Of a stretch of 64,000 nt of DNA, positions 17,422 to 26,100 are shown piece after piece. Position numbers and translations under genes: made by a program. This stretch comes from RYN-230 sp036497945 (GTDB lineage Bacteria > Actinomycetota > Actinomycetes > Streptosporangiales > Streptosporangiaceae): assembly GCA_036497945.1 (NCBI GenBank), contig DASXIN010000158.1, forward strand, positions 42,326-106,325, read 5' to 3'. Each line of letters opens with the position of its first letter. Position 1 is the stretch's first letter. Below the pieces are notes generated by a model. It saw nothing but the letters and a program-made list of their open reading frames with translations. It was not told the DNA's origin and ran no database searches.

Positions 17422-18600
17422 CTACGCGATCCTGTCTTTGAGGTCGCCGATGGCGGCGACCGGTCCGGGGTCCACCCCGGTGGCGATACCCAGGTACACC
17501 GCGGCGTAGTCGAGGAGCTGGATGAGACTGGCCAGCCGGTGCAGCGGCCGGTCCCCTTCGGCGGCCAGCTCGCTGACCTCGATGCCGCGCCGCCCGGCGA
17601 GTTCCGCGGACACTTCGCGGCGCCGGGCCACCTGCGGGTGCTCGGCGGTGTCCCGCAGGATGACCAGGCGCAGCGGCACCGGCGGCCCCGGTTCCTCCTC
17701 CTCGTCCAGCCCGGGCTCGTCGAGCACCGGCGCGGCCAGCACCGGATCGGCCAGCACGGTGTGGCTGCTGGCCGGCCAGGGCGCGAACGGGCCGTCGAAC
17801 ATGACCACTTGGTTGTGGTTGGCCTCGGGCAGCACCCCATGCACCGCCGGGTACTTGGCGTCCTCGTTGAGCTGGCAGGCGAAGCGGAGCGCGGCCATCC
17901 CGGCCAGCGGCGAGCTGCCCCAGATCAGCGGCAGCGCGCCGGCCAGATCCAGGGCCAGCATCTTGGCCGGGTTGACGAACGCCTCGCTGCCCGGGCGGCA
18001 CAGGTGGGAGATCCGCTCCAGGGTCACCGCCGTCGCCTCGAACTCGTCCGCCGTCACCTCGGTCAGGCCGAGCCGGGATGCGATCACCAGCAGCGGCACG
18101 GACAGGCCCCACAGGCCGGCCCGGTCCATGCCGGGACGCTCGATGGGCACGAACGGCGCGCGGGCCTGCTCGGCGATCAGGGCCAGCGGGGTCCTGGCCG
18201 CGCCCACCCCGGCCAGCGGGCAGCCGCGGCGCACCGCCTCGGCCGCGACGGCCAGCGTCTCCTCGGCCGACCCGGAGCTGGACACCGCGAGGACCAGGTC
18301 AGCGGCACCCACCCAGCCAGGCAGCTGGTAGTCGTGCACGACGACGACCGGGACGGCGCAGCCCGGGCCGCACACCGCCTTGAGCAGCTCCGCGGCCAGC
18401 CCCGACCCACCCATGCCACAGGCCACGATGGCCCGCGGCCGCCCGGCGGTGAGGACCGCGGACAGCTCCGTCTCCTCGGTGGCCCGCAGCGCCCGGCGGA
18501 TCTGCGCCGCGGCCGAGGCGACGTGCCGGAGCATGCCGCTCGGGTCAGCCGCCTCCAGCTGCGGCACCGAGTCCAAGCGGTCCGCGGCCGCGGGTGTCAT
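17422..18600 (-). CDS. SIS-domain phosphosugar isomerase (PGI/PMI type)
   Basis: 392 residues from ATG 18600, which overlaps the Trm112-like stop (ATGA). Two SIS subdomains: the first with CGMGGSGLAAELLKAV and SSSGSAEETLAVAAEAVRRG (phosphosugar loop), the second with a C-terminal PGI/PMI-like region (QLNEDAKYPAVHGVLPEANHNQVVMFDG, containing the Glu/His catalytic candidates). Family members interconvert fructose-6-P with glucose-6-P and/or mannose-6-P. Position beside phosphomannomutase supports a mannose-supply role. The equivalent mycobacterial neighbour is Rv3256c. Bifunctionality is inferred, not shown. Confidence 0.85.
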   Translation of the reverse strand: MTPAAADRLDSVPQLEAADPSGMLRHVASAAAQIRRALRATEETELSAVLTAGRPRAIVACGMGGSGLAAELLKAVCGPGCAVPVVVVHDYQLPGWVGAADLVLAVSSSGSAEETLAVAAEAVRRGCPLAGVGAARTPLALIAEQARAPFVPIERPGMDRAGLWGLSVPLLVIASRLGLTEVTADEFEATAVTLERISHLCRPGSEAFVNPAKMLALDLAGALPLIWGSSPLAGMAALRFACQLNEDAKYPAVHGVLPEANHNQVVMFDGPFAPWPASSHTVLADPVLAAPVLDEPGLDEEEEPGPPVPLRLVILRDTAEHPQVARRREVSAELAGRRGIEVSELAAEGDRPLHRLASLIQLLDYAAVYLGIATGVDPGPVAAIGDLKDRIA

Positions 18601-18785
18601 GAACCTGCCGGGGGCCGCCGCGCCTCGTCCACCAGCAGCACCGGGATGTCGTCGCGGACCGGGTAGGCAAGCCCGCAGTCCGCCGGATTGGTGCAGACCA
18701 GCTCGCTGGCCGCCTCGTCGGCGCGCAGTGGCGCGTGGCACTGCGGGCAGGCCAGTATCTCGAGCAGCCAGTCGTCGATGTTCAC
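18597..18785 (-). CDS. Trm112-like small zinc-ribbon protein
   Basis: 62 residues: MNIDDWLLEILACPQCHAPLR, then ELVCTNPADCGLAYPVRDDIPVLLVDEARR. Cys pairs CPQC and C-x6-C can bind one zinc ion, and the IPVLL strand is the Trm112/UPF0434 hallmark. Bacterial members are short, uncharacterised partners or stabilisers of other enzymes (in eukaryotes and archaea Trm112 activates methyltransferases). It sits between manB and the SIS isomerase, overlapping the latter by 4 bp, so translation is coupled. Role here unknown. Confidence 0.85.
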   Translation of the reverse strand: MNIDDWLLEILACPQCHAPLRADEAASELVCTNPADCGLAYPVRDDIPVLLVDEARRPPAGS

Positions 18786-18824
18786 AGCGCCTCCCGGCGG
18801 TTCTCTGCGGCCGTGCCTGGCCGG

Positions 18825-20180
18825 TTATCCGGGCTGGCCACGCACCAGGCCCAGCACCTCGTCACGCAGCCTGAGCATAGTGGCCTCGTCGGCCGCCTCG
18901 AGGTTCAGCCGGAGCAGCGGTTCGGTGTTCGACGGCCGCAGGTTGAACCACCAGCCGTCGCCGGTGATGGTCAGCCCGTCCAGCTCGTCGGCGCCGATCC
19001 CGGGGCGGCCGGTGAACTCCGCCCGGACCTGGGCGGTCACCGCGGCCTGGTCGGCCACCTCGCTGTTGATCTCGCCGGAGGCGACGTACCGGGCGTACCC
19101 GGCCAGCAGCTCGGATAGCGGGGCGTCCTGGGTGCCCAGCGCGGCCAGCACGTGCAGCGCGGCCAGCATGCCGGAGTCGGCGAACCAGAAGTCGCGGAAG
19201 TAGAAGTGCCCGGAGTGCTCGCCGCCGAACACGGCGTTGGTCTCCGCCATCCGGGCCTTGATGAACGAGTGGCCGACCCGGGTGCGCACCGCGCTGCCCC
19301 CCTGCTCGGCGATTATCTCGGGCACCGCCTGCGAGGTGATCAGGTTGTGGATCACCGTGCCACCGGGTTCCCGGGCCAGTTCGCGGACCGCGATCAGCGC
19401 GGTGAGCACGGACGGCGACACGATGTGCCCGCGCTCGTCGACGACGAAGCAGCGGTCCGCGTCGCCGTCGAAGGCCAGGCCGATGTCGGCGCCCGATTCG
19501 AGCACCGCGCGCTGCAGGTCACGCAGGTTCTCCGGGTCGATCGGGTTGGCCTCGTGGTTGGGGAAGGAGCCGTCCAGCTCGAAGTAGAGCGGCACCAGGG
19601 TGATCGGCAGGCCGTCGAACACCCTGGGCACGGTGTGCCCGGCCATCCCATTGCCCGCGTCAACCGCGACGGTGAGCGGCCGGATGGCGGACAGGTCGAC
19701 CAGGGTCTTGAGATGATCCGCGTACCCGGACAGCAGGTCTCGCCGGGTGACCGTGCCCGCTGGCCCGCCAGCCGCGGGCACGCCGGCCGACGCCATGTCG
19801 CGCAGCTGGGTCAGCCCGGTGTCCGCGCCCACCGGCCGGGCGCCCTCCCGGCACAGCTTGATGCCGTTGTACTTGGCTGGGTTATGGCTGGCGGTGATCA
19901 TCGCGCCGGGCATGCCGAGTGCGCCGCTGGCGTAGTAGAGCATGTCGGTGGAGCCCAGGCCGCCCTCGACCACGTCCACCCCCTGGGCGGCGGCGCCCCG
20001 GCCGAACGCCTTGGCCAGCGGCGCCGACGACGTGCGCATGTCGTGCACAGTGACCACGCTGCGCGCCCCGGTCAGCCGGGCGAAGGCAGCGCCTACCGAC
20101 TCCGCGACCTGCTCGTCGAGTTCGTCCGGGACGATCCCGCGGATGTCGTAGGCCTTGAAGATCTTCTGGTAGTCGCCCAC
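18825..20180 (-). CDS. manB: Phosphomannomutase / phosphoglucomutase
   Basis: Interconverts mannose-6-P and mannose-1-P (possibly also glucose phosphates), feeding GDP-mannose formation. 451 residues from GTG 20180 (VGDYQKIFKAYDIRGIVPDEL); the frame extends upstream only as a shadow, and GGGAGG lies 10 bp before the GTG. Alpha-D-phosphohexomutase motifs in order: phosphoserine loop TASHNPAKYNG, metal loop DGDADRC, substrate loop GGEHSGH, and C-terminal phosphate-binding RPSNTEPLLRLN. All catalytic residues are present. It lies in the conserved manB-DUF3499-metallopeptidase block (compare Rv3257c-Rv3259). Confidence 0.95.
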   Translation of the reverse strand: MGDYQKIFKAYDIRGIVPDELDEQVAESVGAAFARLTGARSVVTVHDMRTSSAPLAKAFGRGAAAQGVDVVEGGLGSTDMLYYASGALGMPGAMITASHNPAKYNGIKLCREGARPVGADTGLTQLRDMASAGVPAAGGPAGTVTRRDLLSGYADHLKTLVDLSAIRPLTVAVDAGNGMAGHTVPRVFDGLPITLVPLYFELDGSFPNHEANPIDPENLRDLQRAVLESGADIGLAFDGDADRCFVVDERGHIVSPSVLTALIAVRELAREPGGTVIHNLITSQAVPEIIAEQGGSAVRTRVGHSFIKARMAETNAVFGGEHSGHFYFRDFWFADSGMLAALHVLAALGTQDAPLSELLAGYARYVASGEINSEVADQAAVTAQVRAEFTGRPGIGADELDGLTITGDGWWFNLRPSNTEPLLRLNLEAADEATMLRLRDEVLGLVRGQPG

Positions 20181-20346
20181 TGAGGGTCTGCCTCCCGTGC
20201 TTATTGCTGCCCCGTCATGCCGGGCGGGGGCTGATTCGAACCGAACACTGCCCTGGCTGGCGCCGATCCACCCGGCTCTTTGTCTGATGTTGGGATAGCA
20301 CTGCGCGGACTCCGAGCCTACCGGCCTGGTCAGCGGGGGCGTCCGG

Positions 20347-20709
20347 CTAGCGCATCCGGTCCCGGCTGTCCGGCGCCGAGCGCAGCACGCGCAGGTGACC
20401 CCGGCGGCCGACTTCGACGCCCTGGCCGACCGGCTCGGCGGCCGGCGGCAGCCCGGCCTCACGGACCGCGTTGGCCAGCGCCTCCAGGTCGTCCGCCTCG
20501 GCCGGCACCGGGTCCACTGGCAGCCGGACCACCTCCCAGCCGCGCGGCGCGGTGAGCCGGTCGGCATGTGCCGAGCACAGGTCGTAGCAGTGTGGTTCGA
20601 CGTACGCGGCCAGCGGGCCGAGCACGGCGGTGGAGTCCCGGTACACGTACGTCAGGGTGTACACCGCGGGATGCTTGCACGCAGGCCGGGAGCAGCGCCG
20701 GGGGGTCAC
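20347..20709 (-). CDS. DUF3499 zinc-ribbon-like protein
   Basis: 120 residues from GTG 20709 (VTPRRCSRPACKHPAVYTLTYVYRDS). Conserved features: Cys pair CSRPAC, aromatic strand YTLTYVY, then PHCYDLCSAHADRL, where Cys/His residues can complete a metal site, and RLTAPRGWEVVRL. DUF3499 is restricted to actinobacteria and its function is unknown. The ORF is open much further upstream but that part lacks any family similarity. The gene sits in the spot expected from mycobacteria (Rv3258c), between manB and the zincin-like protein, which is transcribed divergently from a 226-bp spacer. Confidence 0.88.
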   Translation of the reverse strand: MTPRRCSRPACKHPAVYTLTYVYRDSTAVLGPLAAYVEPHCYDLCSAHADRLTAPRGWEVVRLPVDPVPAEADDLEALANAVREAGLPPAAEPVGQGVEVGRRGHLRVLRSAPDSRDRMR

Positions 20710-20935
20710 CGGAGCGCCCTGGGGGTGGTGCCGAACGGGTTCGCGGCGTGGCGATGCGACCGGCCTGGGGAGGGGTGACGTGCATCGCTCACAACGGCTG
20801 ACCGTACCTATCCGCGGGCGGTAACGCCACCACCCGGGGCACACTGTGCGATCGTGTCTCGCCCGGAACCCGTTTTGCCGCCCCGCGGGGCGGTCCCGGC
20901 CCACCCGAGAACACCGGGCGATACGCTCGGCAACT

Positions 20936-21406
20936 GTGCGTACCGGCAGCGGGGACGGGGCAGGCGGCCGCCCCCGGATCAATCGGCGGGACCGGCATGG
21001 CCGCGGGCTGCGCGGCGTGCTGGCGCCGCCCGGGGTGCCGCTGCACCGGAGCCGGTCGGAACGCTTCGATGAGCTCATCCTGGAGGCTGTCGCCCGGCTG
21101 GAGCCGCGCTGGGAGACCAAGCTGTCCGGGGTCGAGTTCGCGGTCGAGGAGATCCCCCGGCCCGGCCTGCCGGGGACGGTGGGCGAGGGCGTCCCGCTGG
21201 CCCGGCTGGACCCGGGCTCGCCCGGGGTGGCCGGCCCGGCGGCCCGGCCGCCGCGGATCGTGGTGTACCGGCGGCCGCTGGCCGCCCGCGCGGACAGCGA
21301 GGATGAACTGGGCGAGCTGATCTTCGAGGTGATCGTGGAAGAGTTCGCCCGGCTGCTCGGCCTGGACCCGGACGAGATCGACCCCGGCTACGCCGCCGAC
21401 GACTAA
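20936..21406 (+). CDS. Metallopeptidase-family (zincin-like) protein without HExxH
   Basis: 156 residues from GTG 20936; a TACGCT -10-like hexamer about 12 bp upstream suggests a leaderless message. Family signature: RSERFDELILEAVARLE, VEFAVEEIP, VPLARLDPGSPG and RIVVYRRPL. In other bacteria the family has the zinc motif HExxH; here the aligned segment reads VEEFARLLGL, so the zinc ligands are replaced by Glu and Arg. Actinobacterial members often show this loss, so hydrolase activity is unlikely. Positional homologue of Rv3259. Function unknown. Confidence 0.85.
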   Translation: MRTGSGDGAGGRPRINRRDRHGRGLRGVLAPPGVPLHRSRSERFDELILEAVARLEPRWETKLSGVEFAVEEIPRPGLPGTVGEGVPLARLDPGSPGVAGPAARPPRIVVYRRPLAARADSEDELGELIFEVIVEEFARLLGLDPDEIDPGYAADD

Positions 21407-21423
21407 CCCGGCTTTTCGATGAG

Positions 21424-21465
21424 TGCGGTGACTTTGGCCTCACCGGCGGGGCATAAGTCACCGCA
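21424..21465. terminator. Inverted repeat between convergent genes
   Basis: Perfect 11-bp arms TGCGGTGACTT (21424-21434) and AAGTCACCGCA (21455-21465) around a 20-nt loop lie in the 73-bp gap between the two converging stops. Position suggests a bidirectional terminator; TT/AA at the inner ends is weak for an intrinsic terminator, so a protein-binding dyad is possible. Confidence 0.5.
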
Positions 21466-21479
21466 GTGATGCTGATGCC

Positions 21480-23117
21480 CTACGGGGAGGCGGTGATGGC
21501 GGCCTGACGGACCGGCGGCAGCGGCACCGTGGTGAGCGCGCTGGCCACCGGGAGGATGGCCTGCAGCGCGGCGCCCGCCCCGTTACCCATGATCACCCGG
21601 CCGGCGTACACCGGCCCGGAACCGGCCTGCGGCGTGATCACCACCGCGAACGGGGTGCCGCGAGGCGCCCCGCGTATTGCGCGGAGCGTGACCACGACGC
21701 TCTTGCCCGCCGGGACCGGGACGTCCTGCGTCTGCCGGGCGGCCGACCCGGCTGCAGCGATCTCGGCCACGCTGACCCGGGCCGCGCCGTGCGGGGCGGA
21801 CAGCACCAGCGTGGAGGACCGGCCCGGCCCGGTCAGGTTGTCCGCCACCACCCCTTGCTCCTCGAGGGCGGGCGCGGCCGCGGTGAACGTGCCCAGCGCT
21901 CCGCCACCCCCGGGGATCAGCACCGACGAGGTGATCGGGGTGTTGGCGGTCAGCCGGAGCGCGGCCGGGATCCCGCCCAGCGAGGGCACGGTGATCTCCG
22001 CGGCGGAACCGCCGGGCAGGTCGATCCCGCTGGCTCCGGTCGGCTGGTAGCTGCCCCGTGAGGTCACCGCGGTGACCTGGACGTTGGCATCCTTCACCCC
22101 GGGCACCGCGATGTACACCTCCCGGGCGCCGGCCACCCCGGGCAGCCCCGGGATGATCAGGTGCTTGGCGGGCACCTGCGTGGCGGGCAGCCAGGTCCCC
22201 TGGCCGCCCCCGGTGCTCTCCTGGACGGCCGCCGCGACCTGGCCGACCGTCGTCCGTACGTGCAGCGCGATAGCCCGGGAATTGCGCAGCGTGCCAGCCA
22301 GCGACTGGACGATCATCCCGTGCGGCGGCACGCTGATCCCGGTGTCGGTGGTCTCCTGCAGCGGCCCGGCATCGGTGGAAATGTCCACCGCCACGTCGGC
22401 CACCTGGCTGCCCGCGTTCATCAGGTACAGCTCGATCCGGTCGGCCGTGCGCTGGCCTGGCCCGGAGAACCAGAAGTTGGTCCCCGGGCTGGTGCAGGCG
22501 GCCGTGGGCAGGCTTCCTGTGCTGGTCTGCTCGGCCTCCAGGCCCTGGGCCAGCGAGCCGCTGGCCTGGATGACCACGCCGCCGCTGACCGGGGTGGCGG
22601 CCAGCGCGCTGCCCTGCTGCGCCGGGGTCTGCTGCTGCGTCCCGGTCTTCTTCTTGGTCGTAGTGCCCTGTTTGGTCCCGGTCCCGGTTCCGGTGCCTGG
22701 CTGCGTGGTGCCGCCCGCCTGCTGAGTGTGCGCCGTCTTGCGGGCGGTGGCCCGGTCCACGGCCACCTGGGCCAGCCGCGGCACGCCCGGTTGGGTGACG
22801 CTCAGCACCCGCGGGCCGGGCAGCGCGCTGCCGGCGCCGGTCAGCCGGGTCACGTTCAGCGACGCGCCGGCCTGGGCCGAACCAGAGCCGGCCGGGGAGC
22901 TCATCACGGCGACGCCGCCGCCGGAGCTGGTGCTGGCGCCGGGGGCCGGGCAGACGCGCTGCACCGAGGTGACCGCCGCGACCCGCGGTGACCGCGGCAC
23001 CGACCCGGCGCTGAGCGACATGGTGTGCCGCAGCCCGGCCAGCCCGTACACCGCGCCGAGCAGCAGCACGACCATGGCCGCGGTCAGGATCCGGCTGCCG
23101 CGCAGGTTCCTCACCAC
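21480..23117 (-). CDS. DUF5719 secreted protein
   Basis: 545 residues, GTG at 23117, overlapping the upstream GT stop by 7 bp. The N-terminal hydrophobic segment (ILTAAMVVLLLGAVYGLAGL) is a signal anchor; the rest is extracytoplasmic beta-rich sequence with TTGTGTGTKQGTTTKKKTGT low complexity near 160-180 and DUF5719 landmarks (NFWFSGPG, ADRIELYLMNAG, PPHGMIVQSLAGTLRNSRAIALHVRTTVGQVAAAV). In actinobacteria this family is next to the large GT2/membrane protein and WhiB2, as here, suggesting a joint role in the envelope. No catalytic motif is visible; function unknown. Confidence 0.85.
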   Translation of the reverse strand: MVRNLRGSRILTAAMVVLLLGAVYGLAGLRHTMSLSAGSVPRSPRVAAVTSVQRVCPAPGASTSSGGGVAVMSSPAGSGSAQAGASLNVTRLTGAGSALPGPRVLSVTQPGVPRLAQVAVDRATARKTAHTQQAGGTTQPGTGTGTGTKQGTTTKKKTGTQQQTPAQQGSALAATPVSGGVVIQASGSLAQGLEAEQTSTGSLPTAACTSPGTNFWFSGPGQRTADRIELYLMNAGSQVADVAVDISTDAGPLQETTDTGISVPPHGMIVQSLAGTLRNSRAIALHVRTTVGQVAAAVQESTGGGQGTWLPATQVPAKHLIIPGLPGVAGAREVYIAVPGVKDANVQVTAVTSRGSYQPTGASGIDLPGGSAAEITVPSLGGIPAALRLTANTPITSSVLIPGGGGALGTFTAAAPALEEQGVVADNLTGPGRSSTLVLSAPHGAARVSVAEIAAAGSAARQTQDVPVPAGKSVVVTLRAIRGAPRGTPFAVVITPQAGSGPVYAGRVIMGNGAGAALQAILPVASALTTVPLPPVRQAAITASP

Positions 23118-26100
23118 TCAGCCTCCCCGGGCTCGTCCGGGGCCTCGCCCCCCCACGCCGCGGGCACGTCGTCGGGCCGGCCGGTCTCGGGGTAGCCGCC
23201 CTCGTCCGGGTAACCCTCGCCGCCTGGGTACCCGCCGGTGTCCCGGCGGCCCCGGCGGCCGGTCCCGCCCGCGGGCGGCGACGGCGGCAGCGGCGCCAGT
23301 TCGTCCCCGGCGCCCGGGTGGCCGCGGCCGAAGTAACCGGGGTCCGGGTAGTCACCGCCCCGGTGACCGGCGTCCGGGTACCCGCCAGAGCCGGTACGGT
23401 CGCGGCCGCCCGGGGGGGTCCCGCCGGGGGCGCCGCGGCGTGGCGGCGGGAGCATGTCGTCGTCGCCGGGCAGCCGTCCGCGGCTCACCCGCCGGCCGCC
23501 CTCCGGGTAGCCCGCGCCGCGGTACCCGGTGTCCCCGGGGTAGCCGCCACGGTCCGCGCCGGGGTACTGGCCGCCACTCCCGGCCGGGTAGCCGCGGCCA
23601 GTTTCGGCCGGGTACCCGCCACTGGACTCATCCGGGTAGCCACGGCCGGACCGGGCCGGGTACCCCCCACTCGACTCACCCGGATACCGGCCGCCGCTCG
23701 GATACCCGCCACTGGACTCATCGGGGTACTCCCGGCTAGGCCGGGCCGGGTACCCACCGCTCGACTCATCCGGGTAGCCAGCGCCGGGCCACGCCGGATA
23801 TCCGCCACTGGACTCATCCGGGTAGCCACGGCCCGGCTGCGCCGGGTACCCACCGCTCGATTCATCGGGGTAGCCACGGCCGGGCTGCGCCGGGTACCCA
23901 CCGCCCGACTCATCCGAGTACCGCGGCCGGGCCGGGTATCCACCGCTCGACTCATCCGGGTAGCCAGCGCTGGGCCGGGCCGGGTATCCGCCGCTCGACT
24001 CGTCCAGGTACCGCGGCCGGGCCGGGTAACCGCCACTCGACTCGTCCGGGTAATCCCGGGCCGGGTACCCGCCACTGGACTCATCCGGGTACCGCCGGCC
24101 CGGCTGCGCCGGGTACCGGTCGGCGGCCGCGGGCTGCCTGGGCGCCGACTGGTCGGCCGCCCGGCCGGACCGGGCCCGCGACCCGCCCGGCACCTGATCC
24201 GGCGTGCTGGCCTCGGCCGGCTTGCCGCCACGGCGGAAGCGCCGCCGCTTGCTCCGGCCGTCGCCTTCAGCTCGCTCCGGCCCGGCGGGATCCGCGCCAC
24301 CCGCCGCAGCCGCAGCCGGAGCCGCGGCATGGCCGCCCCGTCCGGCCGCCATGGCCCGGCTGGCCGCGCCCCGGCCGAGCAGGCCGGTGCTGGCCCTGGC
24401 CCTGCTGCCCGCCCGGCCACTAGCCGCCCCCGCCTCCGCCTCGGCCGAGGCCGCAGCCGAGGCCGCGCCGGAGGCGGCGCTGGCCAGCACCGTGGTCGTC
24501 TGCCCCGCATCCGCGCCGGCCGCGCGAGCGGCCGCAGCCGGCTCAACCGGGCCCGCGGCCATGGCCGCCACCGGAGCGTCCGCCGGCCGGCGCCGACCGC
24601 CCTCGCGGCGTTCCCGGCCGCCGTCCCGGCGTTCCCGGCTGCCGTCCCGGCCACGCTCCCGGCTACCCTCCCGGCCACGCTCCCGGCTGCCCTCTCGGCC
24701 ACGCTCCCGGCGACCGGCAGGCTCCGCCGGCGCCGCCGCGGCGGCGCCGCTTTCCGCGGGCACCCGGGTGCCGGGCAGCGCGAGCACCGCCACCACCAGA
24801 ACGGCCAGCACTTCCAGGGCCACGATCAGATCCCGGCCGAGCTGGCTGTGCGAGACGTTCAGGGTGCCGCCGCCGGACGGCAGCCGGAACGCCTGGGCCC
24901 AGCCGTCCACCGGCGCCACTGACTGCAGCGCGGCGCCGTTCAGCGTGGCCGACCAGCCGCCGGACGGCTCAGCCAGCACCAGCGTCCCGCCGCTGCGCGG
25001 CGCGGCCGCGCCGGACACGCCCACCTGCCCGGAGGGCACCGGGACCACCGTGCCGTCCGGTTCGATGACCCGGGCCTGGGCCGTGGTGTCGGCCACCCGC
25101 CACAGCTGGAAGGCCCCGGTCTTGCTCACCGGGCGGAGCGCCGCGACGTCGTTCAGCGTGCCGGCCAGCGTCGCGTTCACCGGCCCGGGCAGCAGCACGT
25201 AGCCGATGCCCAGCGCGGCCAGCGCCTTGCCCTGATCCTGGGCATCCCCGCCGCTCGGCGCGACGAGCGTGGACACGGTGCTGTCCAGCGCCTGCTGGCC
25301 GGCGGGCGGCTGGCTTAGGTCGGTCGCCCCGATCAGCGGGTCGCTGTCCCGGAGCACCTCGAACGTCACCCCGCCCGCGCCTGGCCGCAGCACCAGGGTG
25401 CGCAGCCGCTGCCCGGTGTCGGCCGACACGCTGACGAAAGCGGGCAGCACCGGGCCGCTGGACGCGGTGACCGGTCCGCGCACCCCGGAGGTCAGCCACT
25501 CGCCCGCAGCCAGCAGCGGCGCGCTGGCCGCGGCTACCACCAGGACCAGCACACCGAGGCCGGCTGGGCGGCGCCAGCGGCCCTCGCCCAGCTGGCCGGG
25601 CAGCACATCGGCGGCCACCACGACGGCCAGCACCAGGCCCGCGGCCGCCACGGCCAGGGCGATGCCCGGCCAGGCGGCGACCGTCCGGAGCGCGCCGTCC
25701 GGGGTGACCAGCACCCGGCTGGCCGCGACCGCGATGAGCAGGCCGAGCAGCGCGACTGACCAGCCGGCCAGGACCAGCGAGCGCCGCGCGGTGAGCAGCA
25801 GCGCGGCCAGTGCGGCCAGGGCCAGGCCGCCGGTGACCCAGTACGGCGGCAGGCCCGGACCACCCGGGGACAGCAGCAGCAGCGACCGGGCGGGCAGGCC
25901 GGCCACGGCCAGGCCGGGCACCTTCTGGCCGGCCTCCAGGAACAGCAGCGCGGGCCGGCTGACCAGCTGCACCGTCCAGGGCAGCAGCAGCAGCGGCGGG
26001 GTGACCAGCGCGATGCCCAGGTTGATGGCCGTGCCGCGGCGGTCGCGGCGGCCCCGGCCCAGGGTGACCGCGGCCAGCAGCGCGGCGGCCAGCGCGACCA

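Noticed and set aside
20230..20242. GGTTCGAATC on the minus strand, like a tRNA T-loop
   Set aside because: Flanking bases cannot form the T-stem and no acceptor or anticodon arm is found nearby.
23600..24110. Regular ~45-bp repeats suggestive of a CRISPR array
   Set aside because: Units lie inside one long reading frame, encode a conserved peptide and vary at codon level; no constant repeat with unique spacers.
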